Origin: Prosthecobacter sp.
Lineage (GTDB): Bacteria; Verrucomicrobiota; Verrucomicrobiia; Verrucomicrobiales; Verrucomicrobiaceae
DNA: 64,000 nucleotides
Reading direction: 5' to 3'
Assembly: GCA_021733925.1 (NCBI GenBank)
Contig: JAIPJY010000005.1
Location: 62,001-126,000 of the forward strand
The notes under the pieces: model-generated
Told to the model about the DNA's origin: nothing
The model's database searches: none
The model's input: the letters and a program-made list of their open reading frames with translations, nothing else
Position numbers and translations under genes: made by a program
Shown here: positions 12,165-24,226 of the stretch, piece by piece
Numbering within the stretch: position 1 is the stretch's first letter
Layout of the letters: each line of letters begins with the position of its first letter

Positions 12165-12218
12165 GTGCCAATTGTGCCAAGTGCCAGCGCAAGTGTGCCA
12201 AATTTGGCACTTTGGCAC
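12165..12218. promoter_or_regulatory. Cluster of GTGCCAA/TTGGCAC words upstream of dnaK
   Basis: The 370-base gap between the divergent giant protease gene and dnaK contains no gene. It holds GTGCCAA at 12165, 12174 and 12195, GTGCCA at 12181, and the inverse TTGGCAC at 12204 and 12212. The pair 12195-12210 forms a perfect 16-bp palindrome (GTGCCAAATTTGGCAC). Such a cluster looks like an operator for a dimeric regulator acting on dnaK, the protease, or both. It is not a CIRCE element. I could not place convincing -35/-10 boxes. Confidence 0.5.
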
Positions 12219-12320
12219 AAGTCGTGACCTTGTGACATCCAACCTCTAGACTCCGCAAATCACTCACAATCAGTTCATTGTGTTTCAAAAAGCCCACTTG
12301 GCACGCGATTAGCCAAGTAA

Positions 12321-14309
<1,989 letters not shown>

Positions 14310-14353
14310 TTGATCACGAGAATGTCAGGAACGACGACAGCAAAGACAGCTTT

Positions 14354-14382
14354 TGGAATGGCGACGATTCGTCGCCATTCCA
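14354..14382 (+). terminator. Hairpin downstream of dnaK
   Basis: A perfect 12-bp stem (TGGAATGGCGAC/GTCGCCATTCCA) with a 5-base loop (GATTC) lies 44 bases after the dnaK stop. The bases after it (GTCGTCTCGTTGTTATT) are only moderately T-rich, so termination efficiency is uncertain. Confidence 0.65.
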
Positions 14383-14437
14383 GTCGTCTCGTTGTTATTG
14401 AATCGTCGGCGTTTCCCATCTCAACCCTGATTTCACG

Positions 14438-15022
14438 ATGAGTTTGGAAGCACTCAAGGAACTGTCAGCACTCGACGGGGAGGCCAAGGGCCTTCTCGCG
14501 AAGCATGATGAGCTCCTGCTGAAGATGCGCCGCACTTTTCTCCACAAGATCGTGGAATGCTTCTCCGGGCTGACCGAGGCCGAGGGCTTCCGCATCACAC
14601 GGGATCCCATGGGGGCCACCGCCCGTCTCTCTGAGACGGAACTGATGATCAGCTGCACGGACCCCTCCCACACGCTGGTGGATTCGCAGGCGAAGTATTC
14701 TGTAACCTGCTCACTGGCGCAGAACAAGGCCTACGGCATCCTGCTGTGCCGCCAGCCACTGGTGCAGTTCACGAATCAAAGCGCCGACACGAACGACCAG
14801 ATCACGAACAAGAAGCTGGAGATCGAGTATCTGAAATCGCTGATCGAAAACCAAGGGGGTGATCAGTGGTTCGTCATGGGCCGCCTGGAAAACACCTCCG
14901 ACATGCGCGGTATGACCGGCATGCTGGGCTCACCGTATGAGTCCTTCTCATCCTTCGACCTGGCCGTGAAAACAGCGCTGCGTGAAATCTCCAACGCAGC
15001 CATCGCCCCCCGCGCCGCATGA
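14438..15022 (+). CDS. Hypothetical cytoplasmic protein, 194 aa
   Basis: 194 residues with no signal peptide or membrane segment. The N-terminal 40 residues are charged and helical (LKELSALDGEAKGLLAKHDELLLKM), likely a short coiled coil. The remainder looks like a mixed alpha/beta domain, with a QWFVMGRLENTSDM stretch and a SFDLAVKTALREI helix near the end. I recognise no family. Its stop codon overlaps the start of the next gene (ATGA, 15019-15022), so translation of the two is probably coupled. It lies between dnaK and groES, but nothing in the sequence shows a chaperone role. Confidence 0.7.
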   Translation: MSLEALKELSALDGEAKGLLAKHDELLLKMRRTFLHKIVECFSGLTEAEGFRITRDPMGATARLSETELMISCTDPSHTLVDSQAKYSVTCSLAQNKAYGILLCRQPLVQFTNQSADTNDQITNKKLEIEYLKSLIENQGGDQWFVMGRLENTSDMRGMTGMLGSPYESFSSFDLAVKTALREISNAAIAPRAA

Positions 15023-15621
15023 AAACGAACACGCTTCTCATCATGACGGCACTGGCACTCGCCTCCTGCGGTAAATCGCCTGAGGCTGCCAAGACGACGG
15101 CAGCTCCGAAGCCAGCCGCCGTTCCTGATGCACGCCTCGAAGCAGAAATCTCCAGCGCGCTCACGCCTGCGCCTGAGACAAATGCCCCGCCAGCAGACAA
15201 TGCTTTGAAGAGTGAAGCGGACAGCATCATCGCACAGTACCCCGGCAAGACTGCCACCGAGCTGCTGAACACGCCGGAAGTGAAGGACAAGCTGGCCGTG
15301 GCGATGAAAAAACTCAGCGCTGACCCCGTCCTGCTGAAGCGCGTGAACTCCACGGTGGATCTCGCCGCACAAATCAAAGGCCTCGAAGGTGCCGCGAAGC
15401 TTGACCTGGACATGAAAGGCTACGATCAGGCACGCACCTCACGCATGCTGCAGTCCGTGCTCTCTGAAGAGCCGCAGCGCATCGTGGACTTTCTCGTCAG
15501 CGAAATCGGCGAGGCGTCTCCCGATCTCAGCTATGGCGGCCTGGAGCGCGCTCCGAACGGCGTCGCCATCCTCCCGAACACCATTCCCTCGCCAGCCGCT
15601 GCGCCTCCTCCGGAGGAATGA
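15019..15621 (+). CDS. Putative lipoprotein, 200 aa
   Basis: A lipoprotein signal is visible at the N terminus (MKTNTLLIMTALALASCGK, lipobox LASC with Cys17). It is followed by an Ala/Pro-rich linker to about residue 70 and then a helical domain (ATELLNTPEVKDKLAVAMKKL, SRMLQSVLSEEPQRIVDFLVSEIG). The C terminus is Pro/Ala-rich. The start overlaps the previous stop (ATGA), implying an operon. No known family is recognised. The stop codon lies inside the left arm of an intergenic inverted repeat, so the repeat begins exactly at the end of this gene. Confidence 0.75.
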   Translation: MKTNTLLIMTALALASCGKSPEAAKTTAAPKPAAVPDARLEAEISSALTPAPETNAPPADNALKSEADSIIAQYPGKTATELLNTPEVKDKLAVAMKKLSADPVLLKRVNSTVDLAAQIKGLEGAAKLDLDMKGYDQARTSRMLQSVLSEEPQRIVDFLVSEIGEASPDLSYGGLERAPNGVAILPNTIPSPAAAPPPEE

Positions 15622-15753
15622 CGAAACCAGAATTAAGAATGACGAATCAAGTTCCAATGACGAAATCCCAAACCGCCGCGATGCCGCTGCGGAGCAGCTT
15701 CGTGCTTGAAGCTTCGTCATTCATTCGACATTCCTCATTCTGGTTTCGTCATT
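15617..15753. repeat. Imperfect inverted repeat of the ATGACGAA family, copy 1
   Basis: The arms AATGACGAAACCAGAAT (15617-15633) and its exact inverse (15737-15753) enclose further degenerate copies of GAATGACGAA and TTCGTCATTC. The whole could fold into a long imperfect hairpin in RNA. A second element with the same words lies at 18567-18712, so this is a dispersed repeat. The rest of the gap up to groES (15754-15920) shows no gene. Confidence 0.8.
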
Positions 15754-15920
15754 TTTCCGTCCGCAAACACGCTGACTCCCTTTCCCAGCAGCACGACTTT
15801 CTTTCCTAGCACCCCTTTCCGCCCGGCCAGCCGGCACACCAACCCGTGTGACAGCAGGCCGGGCAGACAACCCGAACCAAACCAGAACCAGCAACCCTCA
15901 AAGCATAAAGCAGACCAACT

Positions 15921-16217
15921 ATGGCCACCTCCATCACACCCCTCGGACGCCGCGTCCTCGTCAAGCGTTCCACCAGCGAAGAAAAGACCGCTGGCGGCAT
16001 CTTCCTTCCTGACACCGCCAAAGAAAAGCCACAGGAAGCTGAAGTGCTCGCACTCGGCACCGGCAAGGACGACGAAGGCAAAGACGTCTCCACCCTCTTC
16101 ACCGTGAAGAAGGGCGACAAAGTCCTCATCTCCAAGTACGGCGGCACAGAAGTGAAGCTCGACGGCGAAGACGTCCTCATCATCAACGAAACCGACATCC
16201 TCGGCATCATCGGCTAA
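15921..16217 (+). CDS. groES: Co-chaperonin GroES (Hsp10)
   Basis: 98 residues, typical. It opens with [33 protein letters not shown], which contains the mobile loop (TAGGIFLP) that docks on GroEL. The roof and C-terminal beta strands follow ([20 protein letters not shown]). It forms the heptameric lid over the GroEL cavity. It lies 46 bases before groEL in the classical order. No CIRCE inverted repeat was found upstream, so HrcA control is not supported by sequence. Confidence 0.98.
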   Translation: MATSITPLGRRVLVKRSTSEEKTAGGIFLPDTAKEKPQEAEVLALGTGKDDEGKDVSTLFTVKKGDKVLISKYGGTEVKLDGEDVLIINETDILGIIG

Positions 16218-16257
16218 TCCCCTCTCAGAAACCCCACACTCAACTCACACTACTTAA

Positions 16258-17889
<1,632 letters not shown>

Positions 17890-17948
17890 TCCTTTTGACC
17901 GCTGCGTGACCCAACCCCCGCAGCGAATCAAAACCCAAAACCCCCACG

Positions 17949-17981
17949 CGGCCCGGAAGTGATTCCGGGCCGTTATTTTTT
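17949..17981 (+). terminator. Rho-independent terminator of groESL
   Basis: A 10-bp perfect stem (CGGCCCGGAA/TTCCGGGCCG) with a 4-base loop is followed by TTATTTTTTGT. Confidence 0.93.
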
Positions 17982-18035
17982 GTACTCGTGTTGTTACAAA
18001 AGTTTCGTAGAATTACGACGCCTCACTCCCTTATC

Positions 18036-18548
18036 ATGAAGAGGTTTCACACCGCCCTCCGCCATCTGTCCGTTCTCGCCGCTGCATTGGTACTTTCCAA
18101 CTGTGCCACCCACACGCCCAACGCCGTCTACATCAGTCCTCTCACGGCGGTCATCAGCCAAGGCGACGGCGTCAGCACTCGGGTGAGCACCACGGACTCC
18201 CGAATGTCCGAAGAAGAGCGCCAGATGCTCGGAGACCGAATCACTCAGGCGGTGCAGACTCTCGCACAGCCCGGCTCAGGAGCCGCCAACCAGTATGAGC
18301 TGGAGGTCAACATCACCCGCTACACCAAAGGCAGCGGCTTCGTGCGCACCGCCATGCCCGGCATGGGACAGATGCATCTGGATGGTGTGGTGACGGTTTA
18401 TCAGATGCCCAAGCGGGTACCCGTCGGTCAGTTCATGATCAACAAAGCCTTCGCCATCGGCGGCCTTTACAGCCTGGCGGTGAACATGAACACCATCGCC
18501 AACACCTACGCACAGGCAGTCGCTAAGACGGTGTGTCAGGTCCGGTAG
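18036..18548 (+). CDS. Putative DUF4410-like lipoprotein
   Basis: 170 residues from ATG 18036; an upstream in-frame start at 17988 lies in the groEL terminator region and is rejected. The lipoprotein signal ends at LSNCATH (lipobox LSNC). The mature part has YELEVNITRYTKGSGFVRTA followed by a Gly/Met-rich turn and VDGxVTVYQ-type strands. This resembles the DUF4410 family of outer-membrane-associated lipoproteins, though I am not certain. Its function is unknown. It is a monocistronic gene followed at once by a dispersed inverted repeat. Confidence 0.65.
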   Translation: MKRFHTALRHLSVLAAALVLSNCATHTPNAVYISPLTAVISQGDGVSTRVSTTDSRMSEEERQMLGDRITQAVQTLAQPGSGAANQYELEVNITRYTKGSGFVRTAMPGMGQMHLDGVVTVYQMPKRVPVGQFMINKAFAIGGLYSLAVNMNTIANTYAQAVAKTVCQVR

Positions 18549-18566
18549 GAGATGGTTGTGCAATGA

Positions 18567-18712
18567 CGAATGAGTAAATCCGAATGTCTAAAGAATGACG
18601 AAGCACGAATAACGAACTTTGAATGCAGCGTGTTTGGTGAGCAATGCGAGTTCGTTCCACCCTTCGAGCTTTGTCATTGGTCATTATTTCGTCATTCGGA
18701 TTTACTCATTCG
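18567..18712. repeat. Inverted repeat of the ATGACGAA family, copy 2
   Basis: Perfect 20-bp arms CGAATGAGTAAATCCGAATG lie at 18567-18586 and, inverted, at 18693-18712. The interior contains more AATGACGAA-type words (for example AAGAATGACGAAGCACGAAT and the inverse GTCATTATTTCGTCATTC). It shares its word composition with the element at 15617-15753 but not its arms. Short reading frames inside it are not credible genes. Confidence 0.85.
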
Positions 18713-18802
18713 TGCTTTGGCTGGTTCCCTGCACGGGCGATTTTTCGCGTAAAGCTAAAATCTACCGCGAGGACGCATGCGCTCCGGCGTTCCCATCGTC
18801 CC

Positions 18803-20170
18803 ATGATCCGACCCATCGCTCTGCTTCTGTTTGCCTGCGCACTCTCCGCTTCCGCCGCCGGCCAGCCCAATCTCATCTTCATTCTCAGTGACGACCTCGC
18901 TCAAGGCGACGTGGGCTGCTACGGGCAGAAGCTGATCCAGACGCCGAATCTCGACCGCATGGCGAAGGAGGGCACGCGCTACCTGCAGGCCTACTGCGGC
19001 ACGAGCGTCTGTGCGCCTTCGCGTTCGACCTTGATGACCGGTTTGCACACGGGGCACTGCCCGATCCGGGCGAACCGAGAGATCGGCAAGGAAGGCCAGA
19101 AGCCGCTGCCTGCGGGCACCATCACCGTCGCGCAGATTTTGCATGATGCGGGCTATGCCACCGCCTGCATGGGGAAGTGGGGCATGGGCATGTTCGACAC
19201 CACGGGCAGTCCGCTGAAGCTCGGCTTTGACCACTTCTACGGCTACAACTGCCAGCGCCACGCGCACAGCTACTTCCCCACCTATCTCTACAACGACGAC
19301 CAGCGCTTTGACCTGCCCGGCAACACCGGCAAAGGCGTGGGCGCAACCTACGCGCAGCAGCTCATCTCCGATGAAGTCCTGCGCTGGGTGCGCGAGCACA
19401 AGTCCGGCCCCTTCTTCCTGTATTACTCGATCACGCTGCCGCACGGCAACTTCGAGATCGACGACCAGGGCATCTACAAGGACAAGCCGTGGACCGAGAC
19501 GCAGAAGAACTACGCCGCCATGGTCACCCGTCTGGACAGCGATGTGGGCCGCCTGCTCGACACACTCAAGGAGTGCGGCATCGATGACAACACGCTCGTC
19601 ATGACCGCAGGTGACAACGGCTCGTCCTTTGATCCCAAGTCCGAAATGGGCAAGCTCTTCGAGCAGGCCTCCAACGGCCTGCGTGGCTACAAGCGCGGCC
19701 TGTATGAAGGTGCTCTGCGGCAGGCGGCGCTGGCCCGCTGGCCCGGTCAGGTGCCAGCCGGGCGCGTGACGGATGAACCCTGGGCGTTCTGGGATTTCCT
19801 GCCCACCGCCGCCGAACTGGCAGGAGCGAAGATTCCCGCCGCCTGCAAGACCGACGGCCTCTCACTGGTCTCTTTCCTCAAAGGCGGCCCGGCACCGCAG
19901 CGCGATCACTTTTACTGGGAACTGCACGAAGGAGCCTCGCTGCAGGCGGTGCGCTTTGCTGACTGGAAAGCCGTGCGCAACGGCCCGGAGAGCCCCATCG
20001 AACTCTACGACCTCAAAGCCGATGCGGCAGAGGAGCATGACGTCGCCAAAGAGAAGCCCGACCTCGTGGCCCAAGCTGCTGCACTGATGGAATCCTCCCG
20101 CACGGCTGATCCCGACTGGCCGCTGGTGCAGAAGCGGGCAGGGCAGGGCAAGAAAAAGAAGAAGCCCTGA
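18803..20170 (+). CDS. Secreted sulfatase (arylsulfatase family)
   Basis: 455 residues from ATG 18803, chosen because it begins directly with a signal peptide ([20 protein letters not shown]). The sulfatase fold follows: [21 protein letters not shown] supplies metal-binding Asp30/Asp31, and Cys70 in [11 protein letters not shown] is the residue converted to formylglycine by a sulfatase-maturing enzyme not encoded here. [15 protein letters not shown] and TAGDNGS complete the active site. It probably removes sulfate esters from polysaccharides in the periplasm. Such enzymes are abundant in Verrucomicrobia. The C terminus is Lys-rich (GKKKKKP). Confidence 0.92.
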   Translation: MIRPIALLLFACALSASAAGQPNLIFILSDDLAQGDVGCYGQKLIQTPNLDRMAKEGTRYLQAYCGTSVCAPSRSTLMTGLHTGHCPIRANREIGKEGQKPLPAGTITVAQILHDAGYATACMGKWGMGMFDTTGSPLKLGFDHFYGYNCQRHAHSYFPTYLYNDDQRFDLPGNTGKGVGATYAQQLISDEVLRWVREHKSGPFFLYYSITLPHGNFEIDDQGIYKDKPWTETQKNYAAMVTRLDSDVGRLLDTLKECGIDDNTLVMTAGDNGSSFDPKSEMGKLFEQASNGLRGYKRGLYEGALRQAALARWPGQVPAGRVTDEPWAFWDFLPTAAELAGAKIPAACKTDGLSLVSFLKGGPAPQRDHFYWELHEGASLQAVRFADWKAVRNGPESPIELYDLKADAAEEHDVAKEKPDLVAQAAALMESSRTADPDWPLVQKRAGQGKKKKKP

Positions 20171-20395
20171 GGTCACCTGCGCTGTTTTTCATCCTCTTGC
20201 TCCCTGGGTTTTCTATCTGCTGGAGGATTCGAGAAGGAAGCGAAGAATTCCATGTGCGCTTTCCTAAAGATCCATTTACTGTGCGGCTAAACTTAAAAAT
20301 TTAAGTAGCGAAAAGGGCAATATTTTGAAATTCTATAGGATTGAGAGTGAAGAAGACTTGATTATTTATGGAAATTTTAATAGATTTGAATTTGA
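20171..20395 (+). other. AT-rich gap with possible gene remnant
   Basis: This stretch is clearly richer in A and T than its surroundings, mainly 20275-20395. One frame without a standard start codon reads EKGNILKFYRIESEED then LIIYGNFNRFEFE, and stops at 20399 overlapping the next ATG. Another frame just upstream reads EEFHVRFPKDPFTVRLNLKI and stops. The two could be halves of a frameshifted small gene acquired from a lower-GC source. No intact gene can be supported. Confidence 0.3.
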
Positions 20396-20854
20396 ATGAG
20401 CCCCCAATCATCCAACGCCACTCTGCCGCCCGGTCTGCCTGTTCGTTCAGGCGACCTATTTGCCCATGAGCTGGCCGCCCTAGTGCAGGACATTCAGCGC
20501 ACTCGGGAGTGGATTAACACTCAGCTCGATGCCCAGCTCGCCAGCCTGAAGCAACTCTGTGCCGCCACGCGTGCGGAGGAGCCGAAGAGCTCTCTTTCGA
20601 TGGCAACACTGTTCGAAGCACCACGTCCAGTGACGATGGAACCTGCGCCCGCAGCCGCAGCACCGACTCCCGCAGCACAACCACCCGTGGCAGCCGCGAA
20701 GCCGATTTCGACGGTGCATCAGGCAATCATCCTGCCACCGACTTTGACGGCCACGCTCGACCCGCAGCTCGAGCAGGCGACTCTGCATGAGCTGAACAAC
20801 GCCCTGACGCGCGCATTTTCAGAAATCTCCGCCCGCGGCGGAATGATCAGCTGA
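20396..20854 (+). CDS. Hypothetical protein, 152 aa
   Basis: 152 residues. A helical N-terminal part (ALVQDIQRTREWINTQLDAQL, about residues 27-47) is followed by an Ala/Pro-rich linker (about 77-103, PAPAAAAPTPAAQPPVAAAK) and a short C-terminal helix (TLHELNNALTRAFSEI). There is no signal peptide and no known family. The start ATG overlaps a stop in the AT-rich upstream stretch. Codon composition matches the genomic background, so it is probably real although short. Confidence 0.55.
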   Translation: MSPQSSNATLPPGLPVRSGDLFAHELAALVQDIQRTREWINTQLDAQLASLKQLCAATRAEEPKSSLSMATLFEAPRPVTMEPAPAAAAPTPAAQPPVAAAKPISTVHQAIILPPTLTATLDPQLEQATLHELNNALTRAFSEISARGGMIS

Positions 20855-20930
20855 ATTCAGCCGCACATCGTCCTCTGAGACGATTCTTCGGCAAGCTCCA
20901 CGGCTCCAGCTACGTACATGAGTGTTCCGC

Positions 20931-22445
20931 ATGAACACCATTACCGACCCTGCCACCGCGTCACGGCGCGAATTTCTCAAAACCACCACGAAGACCGCCG
21001 CCGGTCTGTCCGTGCTCTCCGGCATCAGCCTTCCTTATGTGCACGCCGCCGGCAGTGATGAAATCCGCACCGCTTTGATCGGCTGCGGTGGCCGTGGCAC
21101 CGGTGCTGCGAGCAATGCCATGGGCATCCAGAAGCGTGTGACCCGCCTCGTGGCAATGGCGGACGTTTCCGAAAAACGTCTCAAGGGCAGCTTTGAAGCG
21201 CTGAGCGCCAAGCACCCCGACCGCATGTCGGTGTCCGAGGACAACAAGTTCATCGGCTTCGATGCTTACAAGAACGCCATCGACACTCTGCGCAAAGGAG
21301 ACGTGGCCATCTTCACCACGCCGGTGGCTTTCCGCTGGGTGCATTTCAAGTACGCCATCGAGAAGGGCGTGAACATCTTCATGGAAAAGCCGATCTGCAC
21401 CGATGGCCCCACCGCACGCCGTCTGCTGGCGCTGAATGAAGAGGCCAAGAAGAAGAACCTCAAAGTCGGCGTGGGCCTCATGTGCCGCCACTGCCGCGTC
21501 CGTGGCGAACTCTTCAACCGCATCCAGGATGGCGAGATCGGCGATCTGCTTCTCATGCGCGCCTACCGCATGCAAGGCCCGGTGGGCTCCGCGTTCACGC
21601 TGCCACGTGATCCGAAAGTGGACCCGAGCGAACTGGCATGGCAGATCCAGCGCTTCCACAGCTTCCTCTGGGCCAGCGGCGGTGGTTTCAGCGACTTCAA
21701 CATTCACAACATCGACGAAGCCTGCTGGATGAAGAACGACTGGCCGGTCGAAGTGCAGGCCAGCGGCGGCCGCAGCGACCGTGGCGACTACATTGATCAG
21801 AACTTCGACCACTACAGCTGCGAGTACACCTTCAAGGACGGCGCCAAGCTCTACCTCGAAGGCCGCACCGCCATCGGCACGCACAACCAGTTTGCCACGC
21901 AGGTGCATGGCACGAAAGGCAGCGCCATCGTCTCCACCGCCGGTCACTTCCCCTCCAAGGCGATGACCTTCAACAGCCAGAAGATGCAGCGCGCCAACAT
22001 CATCTGGCGCGGCAAACAGCCGGAGCCGAATCCGTATGACTTGGAGTGGCAGGATCTCATCGACGCCATCGTTGACAACAAGCCCTACAACGAAGTGGAG
22101 CGCGGCATCAAATCCAGCGTCACCACCGCCATGGGCCGTGCCGCTGCGCACACCGGCCAGGTCATCCGCTACGATGACTATATCAACAGCGCGTTCGAAT
22201 TCGCTCCGGGTGTGGACAAGCTCACCCTCGACGGTCCTGCACCGATCATCGCTGACGCGAACGGCAAGTATCCTGTGCCACAGCCTGGTATCCTCAAAGA
22301 TCGTGAGTATGCCATGGAGCCGCAGGCCAATCCCTTCCCGCTCATCCCGATGCCTCCTGCCCCTGTCGAGGAGCAGCTGTCTCCGCCAGAACGGCCCAAG
22401 AAGCCCGCCGTGAAGGAGAAGGCGAAGGAGAAAGCCAAAGTTTAG
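20931..22445 (+). CDS. Tat-exported Gfo/Idh/MocA family oxidoreductase
   Basis: 504 residues from ATG 20931; a GTG at 20922 is also possible. A twin-arginine signal is obvious (SRREFLKTTTKTAAGLSVLSG), so the protein is exported folded with its cofactor. The Rossmann nucleotide-binding site follows (ALIGCGGRGTGAASNAM), then the family's FMEKPICTDGPTARRLL with the conserved EKP motif. The C-terminal alpha/beta domain carries SGGGFSDFNIHNIDEACW. Members oxidise or rearrange sugars with NAD(P). The last 50 residues are Pro/Lys-rich and probably disordered. It is a single gene followed by a strong terminator. Confidence 0.9.
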   Translation: MNTITDPATASRREFLKTTTKTAAGLSVLSGISLPYVHAAGSDEIRTALIGCGGRGTGAASNAMGIQKRVTRLVAMADVSEKRLKGSFEALSAKHPDRMSVSEDNKFIGFDAYKNAIDTLRKGDVAIFTTPVAFRWVHFKYAIEKGVNIFMEKPICTDGPTARRLLALNEEAKKKNLKVGVGLMCRHCRVRGELFNRIQDGEIGDLLLMRAYRMQGPVGSAFTLPRDPKVDPSELAWQIQRFHSFLWASGGGFSDFNIHNIDEACWMKNDWPVEVQASGGRSDRGDYIDQNFDHYSCEYTFKDGAKLYLEGRTAIGTHNQFATQVHGTKGSAIVSTAGHFPSKAMTFNSQKMQRANIIWRGKQPEPNPYDLEWQDLIDAIVDNKPYNEVERGIKSSVTTAMGRAAAHTGQVIRYDDYINSAFEFAPGVDKLTLDGPAPIIADANGKYPVPQPGILKDREYAMEPQANPFPLIPMPPAPVEEQLSPPERPKKPAVKEKAKEKAKV

Positions 22446-22470
22446 TCTCGGGAAGCACCCAGCTCACCCC

Positions 22471-22503
22471 AACCGCTGCTCTTCATCGGGCAGCGGTTTT
22501 TTT
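22471..22503 (+). terminator. Rho-independent terminator of the oxidoreductase gene
   Basis: A stem AACCGCTGC/GCAGCGGTT (22471-22479 with 22490-22498) is followed by TTTTT. The remaining gap to 22728 is AT-rich near 22620-22700 and shows no gene. Confidence 0.9.
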
Positions 22504-22728
22504 ATGCCCTGGCGCATCAAATCAGCTGCTATGCCCGGAGGGTTGAAATGATCGTGGCCGCAGGTGAAGCCCGCACGATGGTCATGCTCAGTTTTGCCGC
22601 CCTTTTGTCTTTTCCCAACCCCACTAAATGCAATTAGTATGGAATACTTAAGTATCTAAGGTAGATCTGATGCGATTCTGAATGGCTATTTAGAAGCCAA
22701 ATTCAGACTCGTCCTATAACTTTCCACT

Positions 22729-23310
22729 GTGGACAAGCAAGAGGATGACACCCCCATACCAGAATCTCTGAGTGACACGCCCGAAGCCGAATGTGTGCGG
22801 CAGTTGGGCGGGCGTAGGCACTGGATGAAACTGGGAATGTGGGGTGCCTTGGGCACGATTGGAGGAGGTATGGGCTATTACATGGCGCCTCCTGCAATCG
22901 TGCCACTGTACTTCAATGGAGTTTACGCCTTCGCGCATGAAACCCATCCTGCCGTGGTTCATCAATTGTTGGCCGCCGCCAATGAACTCGTGGGCAAGCC
23001 CTACAAGTGGGGTGGAGGTCACAAAGTTCTCTTTGATAACGGCTTCGACTGCTCCGGCTCTGTCTCTCACGTGCTCTACCGTGCCAAGCTGCTGGACAAG
23101 CCGCTCAGTTCCTCGGCCTTTTCTCGTTACGCCTGGCCTGGACCTGGGAATTACGTCACGCTTTTCGTCAAACCCGGGCATCACGTTTTCATGCAGATCT
23201 GCGGCCTGCGTTTTGACACTTCGGGGACGCAGACCGGCGAAGGCCCCCGCTGGCGTGCTTCCAGCCGTTCCTACGACGGTTTCTACCCGCGTCATCCCGC
23301 CTGGCTCTGA
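22729..23310 (+). CDS. NlpC/P60-family cysteine peptidase, membrane-anchored
   Basis: 193 residues from GTG 22729; ATG 22825 would start right before the membrane segment and is an alternative. One hydrophobic segment (about 34-52, KLGMWGALGTIGGGMGYY) anchors the protein. The peptidase core shows GKPYKWGGGH, catalytic Cys108 in FDCSGSVSHVLY, His151 or His152 in KPGHHVFMQI, and a late His in PRHPAWL. NlpC/P60 enzymes cleave peptidoglycan stem peptides in the periplasm. The GGH...FDCSG spacing is normal. The gene is followed by small lipoprotein genes in the same direction. Confidence 0.85.
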   Translation: MDKQEDDTPIPESLSDTPEAECVRQLGGRRHWMKLGMWGALGTIGGGMGYYMAPPAIVPLYFNGVYAFAHETHPAVVHQLLAAANELVGKPYKWGGGHKVLFDNGFDCSGSVSHVLYRAKLLDKPLSSSAFSRYAWPGPGNYVTLFVKPGHHVFMQICGLRFDTSGTQTGEGPRWRASSRSYDGFYPRHPAWL

Positions 23311-23395
23311 AACAGCGCTGGCTCCACTCTGCATAGCCCCGCACACGCACGGTATGTGGGCTTGTGATCCATGCCATACGCATGGAAGCTCGCCC

Positions 23396-23611
23396 ATGAA
23401 CACCCCGCTGCTGGCACTCAATCTTCTCCTCGTGACGGGCCTGACGGCATGCCACAAACAATCCGGAGCTGCCCTGGCAGACATGGATGCTGAAACCCGA
23501 CTAAAAGCCATCGCTATCAGGGCTGCCGCCGACAAAGAAACTGCGGCGACCAACGAGGCCGCTATTCTCCAAAAGATTGAGGCCAGAGAATCGCCGACTC
23601 CGCTGAAGTAG
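23396..23611 (+). CDS. Small lipoprotein, 71 aa
   Basis: 71 residues from ATG 23396. The signal MNTPLLALNLLLVTGLTACHK has lipobox LTAC, with Cys19 as the lipidated residue. The mature part is a single charged, Ala-rich helix (DMDAETRLKAIAIRAAADKETAATNEAAILQKIEAR). It is too short for family assignment but is a credible small outer-membrane lipoprotein. The 96-base gap to the next gene shows nothing certain. Confidence 0.6.
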   Translation: MNTPLLALNLLLVTGLTACHKQSGAALADMDAETRLKAIAIRAAADKETAATNEAAILQKIEARESPTPLK

Positions 23612-23707
23612 TGGTGGTGCTTGAAGCCGCATCATTCGTTTTAAGATCGAAGTTAGGACGGATGCTGTTTGACAGCGCCGTTGCTCTGCGGGCAAAATGC
23701 GCGCCGT

Positions 23708-24226
23708 ATGAAAACTCCCTTCCCGGCCATCTTGTCCGTCTTTCAACGCATGCAGTCCTGGCTGCTGCAGGCAGCGGCGCTGGTCGTGCTGGCATCCTGC
23801 GCAGTGCCTGCCGGCAATGGTGGACTTACCGGTGCCGCTACTCCCAATGTGCAAGGCATCTACCAGGGCTCCTACACCTACGGCGGCGCCTATCAGAAGC
23901 TGGCCGGTCAGACAGTCTCCTTTGAAATCTCCCTCCAGCAGGCGCGTGGTTCCAGCAAGATCAAGGGCGTCACCAAGGAAAGCTACACCGGCTTTGGCAC
24001 TCTGAAGGATGGCTTTGTCTGGGCGGACATCACTGGCACCTGCGAAGATGAGGATGGCTTTACCCATCTGCAGTTCACCAAAACCTACCGTCATTCCAAG
24101 GAACCTCCGGTGGCTTATCGCGGCTCACTTCCACCGGGCTCCAGCCTGCTCGCGGGTACCTGGTACTTTCCAAGCAAACCGAGCGACAGCGGCATGTTTC
24201 AAATCACCAACATGTATCTTCAATGA
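23708..24226 (+). CDS. Putative lipoprotein, 172 aa
   Basis: 172 residues from ATG 23708, chosen over an upstream in-frame ATG (23669) because it places a proper signal peptide at the N terminus (ILSVFQRMQSWLLQAAALVVLASC, lipobox LASC). The mature domain is rich in beta strands and aromatic residues (IYQGSYTYGGAYQKLAGQ, GSLLAGTWYF style motifs), resembling small beta-barrel or lipocalin-like lipoproteins. I do not recognise a named family. Its stop overlaps the next start (ATGA at 24223-24226), so it is translated together with the peptidase-like gene. Confidence 0.7.
   Translation: MKTPFPAILSVFQRMQSWLLQAAALVVLASCAVPAGNGGLTGAATPNVQGIYQGSYTYGGAYQKLAGQTVSFEISLQQARGSSKIKGVTKESYTGFGTLKDGFVWADITGTCEDEDGFTHLQFTKTYRHSKEPPVAYRGSLPPGSSLLAGTWYFPSKPSDSGMFQITNMYLQ

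Noticed and set aside
12204-12220. Sigma-54 promoter (TGGCAC...TTGC) upstream of dnaK
   Set aside because: TGGCAC occurs but the second element TTGC at the fixed spacing does not; the words are better explained as a repeat cluster.
15618-15809. Possible small protein MTKPELRMTNQVPMTKSQ...
   Set aside because: It is a translation of the ATGACGAA inverted repeat, a known type of false gene.
15754-15920. CIRCE operator upstream of groES
   Set aside because: TAGCACCCC is present near 15808 but no matching inverted half at the right distance, so HrcA control is not supported.
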